Assembly (NCBI RefSeq): GCF_022437945.1
Contig: NZ_CP092535.1
Span: 2,046,001 to 2,110,000 of the forward strand
Source: Nocardioides sp. TF02-7
GTDB taxonomy: Bacteria > Actinomycetota > Actinomycetes > Propionibacteriales > Nocardioidaceae
DNA length: 64,000 nucleotides
Direction of reading: 5' to 3'
Shown here: positions 8,878-17,837 of the stretch, one piece after another
Numbering within the stretch: position 1 is the first letter of the stretch
Layout: every line of letters starts with the position of its first letter
Notes under the pieces: model-generated
Databases searched by the model: none
The model's input: only the letters and a program-made list of their open reading frames with translations
What the model was told of the DNA's origin: nothing
Program-made: the position numbers and the translations under genes

Positions 8878-8906
8878 GGCCCGCTTCCCCGACAGGGGAG
8901 CGGGCC
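8878..8906 (+). terminator. Hairpin terminator after tRNA-Arg
   Basis: GGCCCGCTTCCCC and GGGGAGCGGGCC form a near-perfect stem around the loop GACA, followed by TTC. It is placed to end tRNA-Arg transcription on the island side. Confidence 0.7.
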
Positions 8907-8974
8907 TTCACCGTCTCAAAACCGGCCCAAAAACTCTGCGGCGTCCTCGTGTCGGCCCGGGTCGCGGCGTGTCG

Positions 8975-9027
8975 CGTCCCCCCGCTGCGTCCCCCCGAGA
9001 TCGGGCAGCGTCCCCCCACGTCCCCCC
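8975..9027. repeat. Four direct copies of CGTCCCCCC between attL and xis
   Basis: CGTCCCCCC occurs at 8975-8983, 8988-8996, 9009-9017 and 9019-9027. Short direct repeats between attL and int are the usual position of arm-type sites for tyrosine recombinases or Xis. The function is inferred from position only. Confidence 0.5.
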
Positions 9028-9071
9028 GGACCGGTGATCGCCCGGCGACGGTCTCCGCACCTAGGTGTCAC

Positions 9072-9308
9072 ATGGAGACCACTACCCACCCCAGCACCCT
9101 GTCCGCGACCGCAGCCGACACCCTGCTGCTCACCCTCGACGAGGCCGCCCGCCAGTTGCGTTGCGCGCGGCGAAGCGTCGAGCGCCACGTCGCCAGCCAC
9201 CGGCTCCGCGTCGTCCACCTGGGCCGCTCGGTCCGCGTCGAGCGCCGCGAGCTCGAGCGGTTCATCGCCCAGATGCGCGATCCCGACGGCGAGGTCCGCG
9301 ATGAGTAG
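9072..9308 (+). CDS. xis: Excisionase-type MerR-like HTH protein
   Basis: A 78-residue winged-helix protein of the excisionase/helix-turn-helix 17 family: LTLDEAARQLRCARRSVERH, then a wing VVHLGRSVRVERRELERFI. It would bind att or arm sites and steer the neighbouring integrase toward excision. The ATG at 9072 gives the usual short N-terminal extension. Its stop overlaps the integrase start by 8 bp (ATGAGTAG), so the two are translationally coupled. The role is inferred from family and position. Confidence 0.85.
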   Translation: METTTHPSTLSATAADTLLLTLDEAARQLRCARRSVERHVASHRLRVVHLGRSVRVERRELERFIAQMRDPDGEVRDE

Positions 9309-10545
9309 ACCCCGCAAGCCTGCCGAGCAAACCACCTCCACGCTGTACCGCGGTGCCGACGGTCACTGGCACGCCCGCGTGACGATGGGCCGGCGACCCG
9401 ACGGCACCACAGAGCGCAAGCACCTGCAGCGACGTACCAAGAACGAGCTGCGCGAAGCCGTGCGTGAGCTCGAGCGCAGCAGGGACGCCGGCACCTACGT
9501 GTGGACCCGCGACGACCTCACCCTCGCCGAGTGGCTCGAGCACTGGCTCGAGACCGTGCTGCCCATGACCGCTCGCTGGAAGACGCTGTCGACCTACCGC
9601 AGCCAGATGAAGTGCCACGTCATCCCTCACCTCGGCCACTGGAGGCTCAGCGAGCTTCGCCCCGAGCACCTCGAAGCCCACTACCGGCTCCTCCAGGCTG
9701 ACGGACACTCGACACATGTCGTCCGGGCCGTCCACCGTGTCCTGCGCTCCGCATTGAACGAGGCGGTCCGCCGTCGACGGCTCGCTCTCAACCCGGCCCT
9801 GGTGGCACGGGCGCCGCGTGCCGAGGACGTCGAGGTCGAACCGCTCTCGGTCGAGGAGAGCCGGCGCGTCATCGCCGCCGCGCAGGACACGCTTCATCCG
9901 GCCCGCTGGTCTATCGCGCTCTCCCTCGGCCTGCGCCAGGGCGAGGCGCTCGGACTCCTGTGGAGCGATGTCGACCTCGACGACGGCGTCCTCCGCGTGC
10001 GCCGCTCGGTCCAGCGCCACACCTGGAAGCACGGGTGCTCGCTTGTCGACGGTTCACCTTCGTGCGACCGGAAGCGCGGCGCCGAGTGCCCCCGCCGCGG
10101 GGGCGGAGGCCTGGTTCTGGTCGAGCCGAAGACCAAGGCGTCCAAGCGCACCATCGTCCTGCCCGCCCCTTTGGTTGAGGAGCTCCGCGCGCACCGCGCC
10201 CAGGTCAATCGCCGACGCCTCGCCGCCGGCAAAGCCTGGGACGCCACCTACGACCTCGTCTTCCCGGCAGTCGACGGTGGCCTCATCGATCCGGCGCGCG
10301 ACCACGCCGAGTGGAAGGCACTCCTCAGAGCGGCCGGTCTGCGGGACGTCCGTCTTCATGACGCCCGGCACACTGCCGCTACACTGCTGCTGCTCCAGAA
10401 CGTCGACATCCGAACCGTCATGTCCATCATGGGGTGGACCGAGATGGCCACAGCCCAGCGCTACACACACGCCGTCGACGAACTGCGCCGGAGGGCAGCT
10501 CGTCAGATGGGCGCCCTGTTGTGGGAGGAACGGACCGGCATGTAG
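9301..10545 (+). CDS. int: Site-specific tyrosine recombinase (integrase)
   Basis: An intact 414-residue phage-type integrase. An N-terminal arm-binding region (STLYRGADGHWHARVTMGRR) precedes the SAM-like core-binding domain (TLAEWLEHWLETVLP) and the catalytic domain. Catalytic residues are visible: Arg in LSLGLRQGEALGLLW, the His-x-x-Arg in RLHDARHTAATLLL, and Tyr in ATAQRYTHAVDE. A Cys-containing insert (CSLVDGSPSCDRKRGAEC) before strand VEPKTKASKR is typical of actinobacterial element integrases. It lies beside attL in tRNA-Arg, the presumed target. It is one of the few island genes without a shift. Confidence 0.96.
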   Translation: MSRPRKPAEQTTSTLYRGADGHWHARVTMGRRPDGTTERKHLQRRTKNELREAVRELERSRDAGTYVWTRDDLTLAEWLEHWLETVLPMTARWKTLSTYRSQMKCHVIPHLGHWRLSELRPEHLEAHYRLLQADGHSTHVVRAVHRVLRSALNEAVRRRRLALNPALVARAPRAEDVEVEPLSVEESRRVIAAAQDTLHPARWSIALSLGLRQGEALGLLWSDVDLDDGVLRVRRSVQRHTWKHGCSLVDGSPSCDRKRGAECPRRGGGGLVLVEPKTKASKRTIVLPAPLVEELRAHRAQVNRRRLAAGKAWDATYDLVFPAVDGGLIDPARDHAEWKALLRAAGLRDVRLHDARHTAATLLLLQNVDIRTVMSIMGWTEMATAQRYTHAVDELRRRAARQMGALLWEERTGM

Positions 10546-10682
10546 CCATTGCGAGCCAACGCAAAGGCGTTCCGCCCGTGTCGACAGCGGCCTCGCTGCA
10601 TCATCCCGAGCTCGCCTCCGGGCGGTCCGGCATAAGGGCGAAGGTGCTCCGGCGCAGTAATGACGCACGCTACGTTGCGACA

Positions 10683-11667
10683 ATGGGAACCACGATTGCC
10701 GCTGCCGCGGCGGCGGCCGCCCTTGCTTCAGCGCTCTTCGTCTTGTTCCAGGTGCGGGAGATGAAGAGGCAGACCGCCCTGCAGCGAGAGATTGCGGAAG
10801 CTGCCGCGGCGCCTTACGTCTGGGCAGACGTAAGGGGTGCAATCGGCCAATGGGTGGAACCTGGAGTTCGCCATCGGCAACTCCGGACCTACTGTCGCCC
10901 GCAACGTAGTCATCAAGGTCGCCCCTCCCTTTCCGGACATCGACTCGAGGGAGGCTCCGTTCGTGCGCGCCATGCACGAGCGACTCGAACGCGGGTTACC
11001 GTCGGTGGCTCCCGGTCGCGAGTTCACGTGGACGTTGGGTCCTTCGGCTGACTTGGTGAATCGACCAGGACCGATGGCGCACACTGTGACCATCGATTGC
11101 GAGGGTCCATCCGGCCCGACCGCGCGATCGCAGTTCACGATTGACTTCGAGAGCTTCCGAGAGTCGGTCGCGCGTCACGATGGTTCGCTCCGCGACATCG
11201 CCAAGGAAGTGAAGGCCGCGGCCGACAGGATCGTGCGCGAGCAGCAGCGCCAGAGTTCAGCGCTCGAATCGCTCAGTGAACACCGAGCACCAAGAACGAT
11301 CGAAGAGCGCGTGAGAGCGGCGGCGAATCGGCTCGACATGCTCATCGGGAGCTCAGTCGTGAGATGGCGGCGGGCGCGTTCCGCCGTGCTTGGCGTGCCG
11401 GTTGCAGGGGCGGATGTGCAGCAGACGTTCATACATGTCCTGGGACCTGACAAGCAGCTTCGAGGACTGCAAGCGCGACTGACACGGCGTGGTTTCCGCG
11501 CAGCGCCGGCCTCTCGAGGCGCTGGCGGCGTGCTCGTGAGGGTCCGAGCGGGCACCGCCGACGAAGCGATCGTCCGCCGGATGGCTGCGCGGAGCGCGCC
11601 AGACGGCCGCTTCGGACCACCCGGATCCCCTGTCGTGCGTATCGAGGGCTACCGAGAAGGTTGCTGA
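10683..11667 (+). CDS. Membrane-anchored protein of unknown function
   Basis: Corrected for one +1 shift in the G run near 10832-10836, this is a protein of about 327 residues. One N-terminal helix (TIAAAAAAAALASALFVLFQ) is followed by a short coiled segment (MKRQTALQREIAEAAAAPYV). A beta-rich domain comes next (NLEFAIGNSGPTVARNVVIK, GREFTWTLGP), then a charged helical linker and a C-terminal alpha/beta domain (DVQQTFIHVLGPDKQLRGLQ). The QREIAEAA-x-PYVWADVR start is common in hypothetical proteins of actinobacterial mobile elements. No enzyme motif is visible. The MGTTIAAA start is the first ATG of the frame. Function unknown. Confidence 0.7.
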
Positions 11668-11843
11668 CTCGAGAGCGTGCCGAATCGCCGGAGAACCCGG
11701 GGTGTCCCCGGACGTGGCTCAGCAGATAGCTACGGCAGGTAGTACCAGCGTCGGTGGCGGTGGTCGTCTCCCAGCGACGCCCTCCCAGCTGCTGGGTATC
11801 GGCCGTCTGCTCCGTTGGCGTCTCGTCCTCGTGGGGAGGGCGG

Positions 11844-12066
11844 GACGCCACCTACGACCTCGTCTTCCCGGCCGCAGACGGAGAACGAGTCGATCCGGGG
11901 CGCGACCACACTGTGGAACCTCCATTGAAGGCGCAGCCGCTGGCACGTTCGCCTACACGACGCGCGGCACGCTGCCGCGAAACTTCTGCCGCTCCAGAAT
12001 CTCGACATTCGCACCGTCGTGTCGATCATGGGCTGGCCGGAGTTGGCCACGGCCGGACCGGCGCGC
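11844..12066 (+). pseudogene. Relic of an integrase C-terminal domain
   Basis: Bases from 11844 encode DATYDLVFPAADGERVDPGRDH, and from about 11950, in another frame, VRLHDARHAAAKLLPLQNLD followed by IRTVVSIMGWPELATAG. Both closely match the catalytic end of the intact integrase at 10230-10480. The catalytic Tyr region and everything upstream are missing. It marks an earlier or partly deleted integration event inside the present island. Confidence 0.85.
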
Positions 12067-12226
12067 CCCTTTCATCATCTCTAGATCCTCTAAAGATCGC
12101 TTTGGGTGCTCAATGCCGATCCGTGACAGCGGCTCGATGGGACCATTCCCGGTCCGGGATGCGCGACCGGACTTCGAGTGCAACACACCTGGTGCATTGT
12201 CGGTCGTGAATTGTCCGGCGTATTGC

Positions 12227-12572
12227 TCACCGCCGCCAACGAGGTGGTTGGCCGGCGCGCCGGAGGCGGGCGAGCTCATCGGCGACAGAGCTCCACTTGG
12301 CGTCGTCGAGGCCGCCTCGGGCGTCGCGGTCGGCGAGCTCGCGAAGGATGCGTCTGCAGGCGCTGGGGGAGCCGAGCACTGTCCGTACGCGCTCGTCGAG
12401 GCCGGTCGCTTCTTTGATGTAGGTGATCGGCTGTTGTCCCCGCTCGGCCGCTCGTCGTTCCTCCGAGGCAAGCCGTCGGCAGGTTGGGCTGCACCAGCGT
12501 CGAGGCCGTCCAGCTGTGGGTTGGGTGGCAACGGGGGAACTGTTTGCCGCACCGAGGGCATGTCCTGATCAC
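12227..12572 (-). CDS. Zinc-ribbon protein of mobile elements
   Basis: A protein of about 114 residues starting at GTG 12572, whose GTGA overlaps the stop of the upstream HTH gene. It opens with RTCPRCGKQFP and, after a +1 shift in the G run near 12534, continues ATQPTAGRPRRWCSPTCRRL. The paired CxxC and CxxxC form a treble-clef or ribbon zinc site. A basic helical tail follows (EERRAAERGQQPITYIKEAT, ending PPRWRR). Similar small proteins with GRPRRWCS are common on actinobacterial integrative elements. DNA or RNA binding is likely; the function is not known. Confidence 0.65.
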
Positions 12573-12901
12573 TGGTCGTCCTCTTGGCGCAGAGACCACT
12601 CGTGGACGGTACGTGGGTGCCAGCGCAGGTACTTGCCGACCCGGAACCCTTTGGGTCCCTTGCCGGCGGTGCGCCAGGAGTAGATGGTCTTCTTCGGCAC
12701 GCCGAGGAACGCTGCGACGTCGTCCACGCTCCACAGTTGCTCCAGCTCGACCGGCGCCTGAGCGGCCTGGGTGACAGGTGTGTTCGGCGCCTCCGACGAG
12801 GCCGACGGCCGTCGTCGAGGGCGGCGCCGACTTGCGGGCTGCTTCTCGGTGGACTCGCCCCAGAGTCCTGGCTGGTCCGATTGGTTCTCATCACGATTCA
12901 T
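12569..12901 (-). CDS. Second excisionase-like HTH protein
   Basis: A 110-residue protein with a basic, Pro/Ser-rich N-terminus and a C-terminal MerR-like HTH: LEQLWSVDDVAAFLGVPKKT, IYSWRTAGKGP and the wing GFRVGKYLRW, the typical Xis/helix-turn-helix 17 pattern. It is translationally coupled (4-bp overlap) to the zinc-ribbon gene. With the integrase relic nearby it may descend from a second element nested in the island. It could act as a Xis for the island integrase or as a local regulator. Confidence 0.8.
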   Translation of the reverse strand: MNRDENQSDQPGLWGESTEKQPASRRRPRRRPSASSEAPNTPVTQAAQAPVELEQLWSVDDVAAFLGVPKKTIYSWRTAGKGPKGFRVGKYLRWHPRTVHEWSLRQEDDQ

Positions 12902-13081
12902 CCCTGCTCTCCTCCTCGGGTCAGTCCCGGAGAATTCCGGTCAGTCACCTATGTGGAGACGCGGTCCGGCGGCGATCACCCGGGCGGTCTCAATCGGTAG
13001 CGATGCGAGTCACACCTGATCGCGTCCGGCCTCGATCACTAGGGGGACGCCGGGCTCGCAAGCCCAGAGCGGGATTACGTC

Positions 13082-14498
13082 GGTCAAGTCCGTTGGGGTG
13101 GTGTACGAGGTTGATCCCTCGGTTGGGCGTGTCGGTCAGGCTGTGAGGGCCTGAAGGTCGGCGGTCACCTCCTCAACGACGGTGGAGTTGTCGACGGCTT
13201 GGGCGCGAGCGAGGACGTCGAGTCCGAGGTAGCGGCGGCCTTCGGCCCATTCGTCGTGCTGCTCGGCCAGGACGGCGCCGACGAGCCGGATGATGGATTC
13301 GCGGTTGGGGAAGATGCCGACCACGTCGGTGCGGCGGCGGATCTCGCGGTTGAGCCGCTCGTTGGGGTTGTTGGACCAGATCTGGCGCCAGATCTCCTTC
13401 GGGAAGCTGGTGAATGCCAGGATGTCGGCACGGGCTTCCTCGAGGTGCTCGGCCACCGCTGGGAGCTTCTCGGCCAGGGCGTCGACGACCCGGTCGAACT
13501 GGGCGTGCACCGCTTCGGCGTCGGGCTGGTCGTAGATGGAGTGCAGCAGCGCTTTGACCCATCCCCACGACGACTTCGGGGGTCTGGCTCATCAGGTTCG
13601 CTGCGTAGTGGGTGCGGCAGCGCTGCCACGCCGCACCCGGCAACGTGGCGCCGATCGCGGACACCAGCCCGGCGTGGGCATCGGAGGTGACGAGCTTGAC
13701 CCCGGACAGGCCGCGGGCCGTGAGGTCGCGGAAGAACGCCAACCACCCGGCACCGTCCTCGGCGGAGGTGACCTGGACGCCGAGGATCTCGCGGTGTCCG
13801 TCAGCGTTGACACCGGTCGCGACGAGGACATGGACCGGCACCACGCGGCCGCCTTCGCGGACCTTCAACGGGCGTCGGCGGCCACGAACGTGAACGGCCC
13901 GGCGTCCTCGAGCCGGCGGGTGCGGAACTGCTCGACATGTTCGTCCAGTTCCTTGGCCATCACCGAGACCTGGGACTTCGACAGGCCACTGATGCCGAGG
14001 GTCTGGACCAGCTTGTCCATCCGCCGCGTCGAGACGCCCAGCAGGTAGCAGGTCGCCACCACCGAGGTCAGCGCCCGCTCGGCACGCTTGCGGCGCTCCA
14101 GCAGCCAGTCAGGGTAGAGCGAGCCCTGCCGGAGCTTCGGGACGGCGACATCGAGGGTCCCGACGCGGGTGTCGAGGTCGCGGTGGCGGTAGCCGTTGCG
14201 GGAGTTGACCCGCTCCGGGGTCCGTTCGCCGTAGCCGGCGCCGCACACCGCGTCGGCCTGCGCCGACAACAGCGCGTTGACGAACGTGGTGAGCAGATCC
14301 CGCATCAGATCAGGGCTCGCCTGGGCAGCTGCTCGTTCAGGAACTGGGCAGGTCAATACTGGGCACAGCGGTCATCGTTGGTGTCCTTCTTCGAGTCGGT
14401 TGTGAGAGATCACTCGAAGGATCCACCCGGTGGCCGCGCCTTCGTTGGAGGCACGCGCTCACTCAGGTCCGTCGTACACCACTCTGCTGGACTCCACT
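13082..14498 (-). mobile_element. IS256-family insertion sequence, 1,417 bp, with 8-bp target duplication
   Basis: ATTACGTC occurs at 13074-13081 and again at 14499-14506, directly abutting the ends, which is the 8-bp duplication expected for IS256. Terminal inverted repeats are visible: AAGTCC..GTGGTGTACGA on the left matches the right end read inward (GAGTCC..GTGGTGTACGA), about 18 of 25 bases. The transposase reads leftward inside. Confidence 0.9.
13136..14375 (-). CDS. IS256-family transposase (Transposase_mut), multiply frameshifted
   Basis: A mutator-type DDE transposase of about 413 residues when joined: QASPDLMRDLLTTFVNALLS, ERVNSRNGYRHRDLDTRVGT, the signature LVTSDAHAGLVSAIGATLPG, WQRCRTHYAANLM, and IWSNNPNERLNREIRRRTDV. 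Frame changes occur near the start (about 14335 and 14355), near 13862 and near 13560. Unlike most shifts in this window, several are apparent deletions, so this copy may be truly inactive. The start ATG 14375 is chosen because MTAVPSI precedes the family N-terminus. Confidence 0.88.
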
Positions 14499-14506
14499 AT
14501 TACGTC

Positions 14507-14956
14507 GGACGGATACCGACCGAGAATGCAAGAGGTGTGTGGCACTCCGTTTCGTGATCGAGATCCGGGGGACACGCGTAGGCGTCGGTGTCTCCGGCCA
14601 TTTCGCACGAGTCTGGATCGTCCTAACCGGATCAAGATCGCGAGAGGTCCCGTCGGCAGCTCGTCGTCACCGAGTGAAGCCGGCCGAGCGAAGAGATGCG
14701 CCGCCCATGCCGAGTTGAGGGCGGAACTTCACACCGTGCGATCGGCCGGTGCGGCGTACTGATGGATGGACTGCCACAGGTCGCCCAACAGTTGCTCCGG
14801 CCTCGACCTCAACCCGCTCCGGCGAGGAGCCTCGGCCGGTCCCCACCCCGACGGACGTGACACACAGGTTGCTCACAGGAGGAACCGAGGGTCTTCACCG
14901 ACTCTGTAGCCATCGTTCACCAGCAAGACGCAACCCAGACACCGAAAGGTCCCCGC
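14507..14956 (+). promoter_or_regulatory. Gene-free promoter region of the DUF4956 operon with CACAG direct repeats
   Basis: About 450 bp with no convincing ORF. CACAG occurs at 14862-14866 and 14873-14877, exactly 11 bp apart, as expected for tandem half-sites of an OmpR/PhoP-family regulator. A further pair, TTCACC at 14894 and 14916, is 22 bp apart. The GTG of the DUF4956 gene is 80 bp downstream. The same CACAG spacing precedes the island's response regulator. Confidence 0.6.
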
Positions 14957-15583
14957 GTGAACGTTCTGTATAGCGCGATCGCCGATGCCGCAGCCATCGC
15001 CGTTCTCGGCTTCCTCGTCTACTACCCACGACACCGGAGGCGGGAGCTACTCGTCGCCTTTCTCGGCGTCAACGTCGGCGTGCTGGCTGTCACGACCGCG
15101 CTGATCTCGAGCGACGCGACCATCGGTCTGGGTCTCGGGCTCTTCGGTGTCCTGTCGATCATCCGTCTGCGCTCGTTCGAGCTCGGACAGCACGAGGTTG
15201 CCTACTACTTCGGAGCCCTGGCGCTGGGGCTGCTCGGCGGGCTCGGATCGGTCTCGCTGCCTGTGACCGTGCTGCTGATGGGGCTGATCGTCGGGGTCAT
15301 CGCGGTCGCGGACAGCCCCAGGCTGTTCAAGCGGGACCATCAGCAGACCGTCCTGGTGGATGGCGCCTACACCCGGCAGCGGGAACTCGTCGCGGCGTTG
15401 GAGGCGGCCGTCGGAGGCACGGTTCGCAAGGTCGTCGTGTCCCGTGTCGATCTCGTGAACGACACCACGCTCGTCGATGTGCGGTGGACGGACACCACGC
15501 CGACAGGACCAGAGCCCGTCGTCGCCCGCACTGGTCAAAGCTCGAACGACGCCGACGTCGCGGTCCTGCGAGGCACCCCTTGA
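14957..15583 (+). CDS. DUF4956 integral membrane protein
   Basis: A 208-residue protein starting at GTG 14957. Four hydrophobic helices (ADAAAIAVLGFLVYY, VNVGVLAVTTALI, YYFGALALGLLGGLGSVSLP, VTVLLMGLIVGVIAVA) flank the family hallmark GLGLFGVLSIIRLRSFE. A cytosolic alpha/beta tail follows (LVAALEAAVGGTVRKVVVSR). DUF4956 proteins regularly sit beside VTC-type polyphosphate polymerases and CotH proteins, as here, and are thought to assist them at the membrane; their biochemistry is not established. The stop overlaps the start of the VTC gene by 4 bp, so the operon is translationally coupled. Confidence 0.9.
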   Translation: MNVLYSAIADAAAIAVLGFLVYYPRHRRRELLVAFLGVNVGVLAVTTALISSDATIGLGLGLFGVLSIIRLRSFELGQHEVAYYFGALALGLLGGLGSVSLPVTVLLMGLIVGVIAVADSPRLFKRDHQQTVLVDGAYTRQRELVAALEAAVGGTVRKVVVSRVDLVNDTTLVDVRWTDTTPTGPEPVVARTGQSSNDADVAVLRGTP

Positions 15584-16426
15584 GCGCGGTGCTGAACGAG
15601 GAGGACGCAACGCTCGCGGGCCTGCCGGCCGCCTCGCTCGACGACCTGGCGGCGTCCGGGGCGCTGATGACCCGCACCGACCGCAAGTACGTCGTCCCTG
15701 CGAGCGCCGTACCGAACCTCGTGGCACGAGTCGCTGAGCTGGACCCGGAGGCCCGCGTGCTCGAGGTGGACGGCCTGAGGCGGCACCGGTACTCCTCCAC
15801 CTATCTGGACACGGCTGAGCTCACCAGCTACTGGATGGCTGCACGTCGACGACGGCGTCGGTTCAAGGTCAGGTCACGCACCTACGTCGACAGCGGTCTC
15901 GCCTTCACCGAGGTCAAGCTCCGCGGAGCACGAGGGCAGACGATCAAGACCCGGACGCCGGTGGACGTGCGGCAGCTCTCCGGACCGCTAGACATGCTCT
16001 CCGAGGCGCAGCTCCGGTTCGTCCACCACGAGCTGGCATGCGCACGGCTCGCCCAGGTCGACGTGACGGGCCTCGTCCCCCACCCTGCGCACGGGCTACC
16101 GCCGGACGACGCTCTGGCTGCCGCTCCGCGGCGCGCGGCTCACGGTCGACACCGATCTCACCTGGTCCCTCCCCTGGATGTCCCAGCAGGTCCGTCTGCC
16201 CACCCACGCCGTCGTCGAGACCAAGACCGCCGGGGCGGCGACGGGCGTGGACCGCGTGCTGTGGCGCCACGGACATCGCCCCACGCGCTTCTCCAAGTAC
16301 GGCACCGGGCTGTCGATGCTCATGCCCTACCTCCCTGCCCACCGATGGAACCGCATCCGGTCCGAGATCCAGCCCTATCTGCAGCACGAGCCCATCACCG
16401 AGAGGACCCACCATGATCTCCCGTGA
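15580..16426 (+). CDS. VTC-domain polyphosphate polymerase
   Basis: A protein of about 280 residues from TTG 15580 (TTGA overlap) or GTG 15589. The VTC tunnel-domain motifs are in order: TRTDRKYVVP, HRYSSTYLDT, RRRRRFKVRSRTYVDSG, FTEVKLRGARGQTIKTRTPV, GYRRTTLWLPLRG and AVVETKTAG. These Arg/Lys-lined strands bind ATP and the growing polyphosphate chain in yeast Vtc4. One +1 shift in the C run 16077-16082 separates TGLVP from TLRTGYRR. No SPX or membrane segment is fused, so DUF4956 may supply the membrane part. The end overlaps the CotH start by 14 bp. Confidence 0.88.
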
Positions 16427-17827
16427 CCACCGCCCCGGACGCTTCAGGCGTGGGGTGGCGACCATGAGCGTCTTGGGGTTGATGTCGGCCGGACTGGCCG
16501 GGTGCACGTCGATCCAGGCTGCCTTCGAGGACGAAGACAGCGCGGCTGTCGAGTCAGCGGCTGCTGCCGAGTCGGTCTGGGACGCCGACGTTGTGCACGT
16601 CATCTCGATCAACGTCGACGACGACGCGTTCCGGGCGATGGTCGAGACGTATGAGTCGAGCGAGGAGAAGGAGTGGATTCGAGCCGACGTCACCATCGAT
16701 GGCACCACGTTCAGGGACGTCGGGATGCGGTTGAAGGGCAACAGCTCGCTCCGGGGGGTCGACGCGGACGCCTCCGCCACGGACCTTCCTTGGCTCATCG
16801 ACCTGGACCAGTTCGTCGACGGGCAGAGCCTTGAGGGGTGGGAGTCGTTCGTCGTGCGGTCCAGCAACAGCGAAACGGCTCTCAACGAGGCGGTCGCACT
16901 GGACCTGCTGACAGAAGCAGGACTGGCGTCCCAAGAGGCCGTCGCCACCCGCTTCTCGGTCAACGGCGAGGATGAGCAGCTCCGTTTGGTGGTCCAGGAC
17001 CTCGACAACAAGTGGGACGAGGCGACCTTCGGCACCGACGGGACGCTCTACAAGTCCGAGGCAGGCGGCGACTGGTCCTACCGAGGGGAGGACGCCGAGG
17101 CATACACCGACATCTTCGACATCGAAGCCGGCGCCGAGGACTACGCACCGCTCACCGAGTTCCTCCAATGGCTCGAGGAGTCCTCGGACGAGGAGTTCGC
17201 CGACGGGTTGGACCAGAGGCTCGACGTCGAGGCCTTCGCCAACTATCTGGCCTTCGAGGACCTGGTGGGCAACTTCGACGACATCGACGGGCCCGGCAAC
17301 AACTCCTACCTGCGCTGGGACGAGGAATCCGGACGGATGACTGTCGTGGCGTGGGACCACAACCTCGCGTTCGGCGGCATGGGGATGGGCCGCGGCGGCT
17401 TCCCCGGCATGGACGGGGACGATGCTCCCCCGAGGGCTTCGACCCGCCGGAGGGCTTCGAGCCTCCCGAGGGCATGGAGCCGCCCGAGGGCATGGAGCTT
17501 CCGGAGGGCATGGAGCCTCCCGAGGGTGGGTTCGACGGACGCGGCGACGGCCCCGGCATGATGGGCGGCGGCAACGTCCTCTCGGAGCGTTTCCGCGAGA
17601 CCCCCGAGTTCGCCGCTCTGTACGACGACGCTGTCGCACGCCTCCAGCAGGAGCTGTACGACAGCGGTACGGCGCAGGAGATCCTTGACCAGTGGACGGA
17701 GGTGCTCCAGGAGGGAGCATCCGACCTCGTCGCGGCCGACACGATCGAGGAGGAGGCAGACCAGATCGCGTCCTACTTCGACGGCCGCGCGGTCGACGAC
17801 TCCGCCCAGCAGGGTGGGACGTCCTGA
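16413..17827 (+). CDS. CotH-kinase-family lipoprotein
   Basis: A protein of about 471 residues. The signal peptide ends in a lipobox (LMSAGLAGC), so the mature protein should be lipid-anchored outside the cell. CotH features follow: VGMRLKGNSSLRG, RSSNSETALNEAVALDLL, LVVQDLDNKWDE, NNSYLRWDEESGRMTVVAWD then HNLAFGG. Family members include protein and sugar kinases with an atypical fold. A Met/Gly-rich and Pro-Glu-rich insert (GFPGMDGDD, then PPEGFEPPEGMEPPEGMELP) separates the core from a helical tail. One +1 shift lies in the C run near 17425. It overlaps the VTC gene by 14 bp. An external kinase lacking obvious ATP access is puzzling; the substrate is unknown. Confidence 0.87.
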
Positions 17828-17837
17828 TGGAGACGGC

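Noticed and set aside
8975..9027. CRISPR array
   Set aside because: The repeats are 9 bp with irregular 1-12 bp gaps and no cas genes; arm-type sites are more likely.
15580..17827. Programmed frameshifting in the VTC and CotH genes
   Set aside because: The shifts lie in plain C runs like the many in core genes across the window; sequencing error explains all of them.
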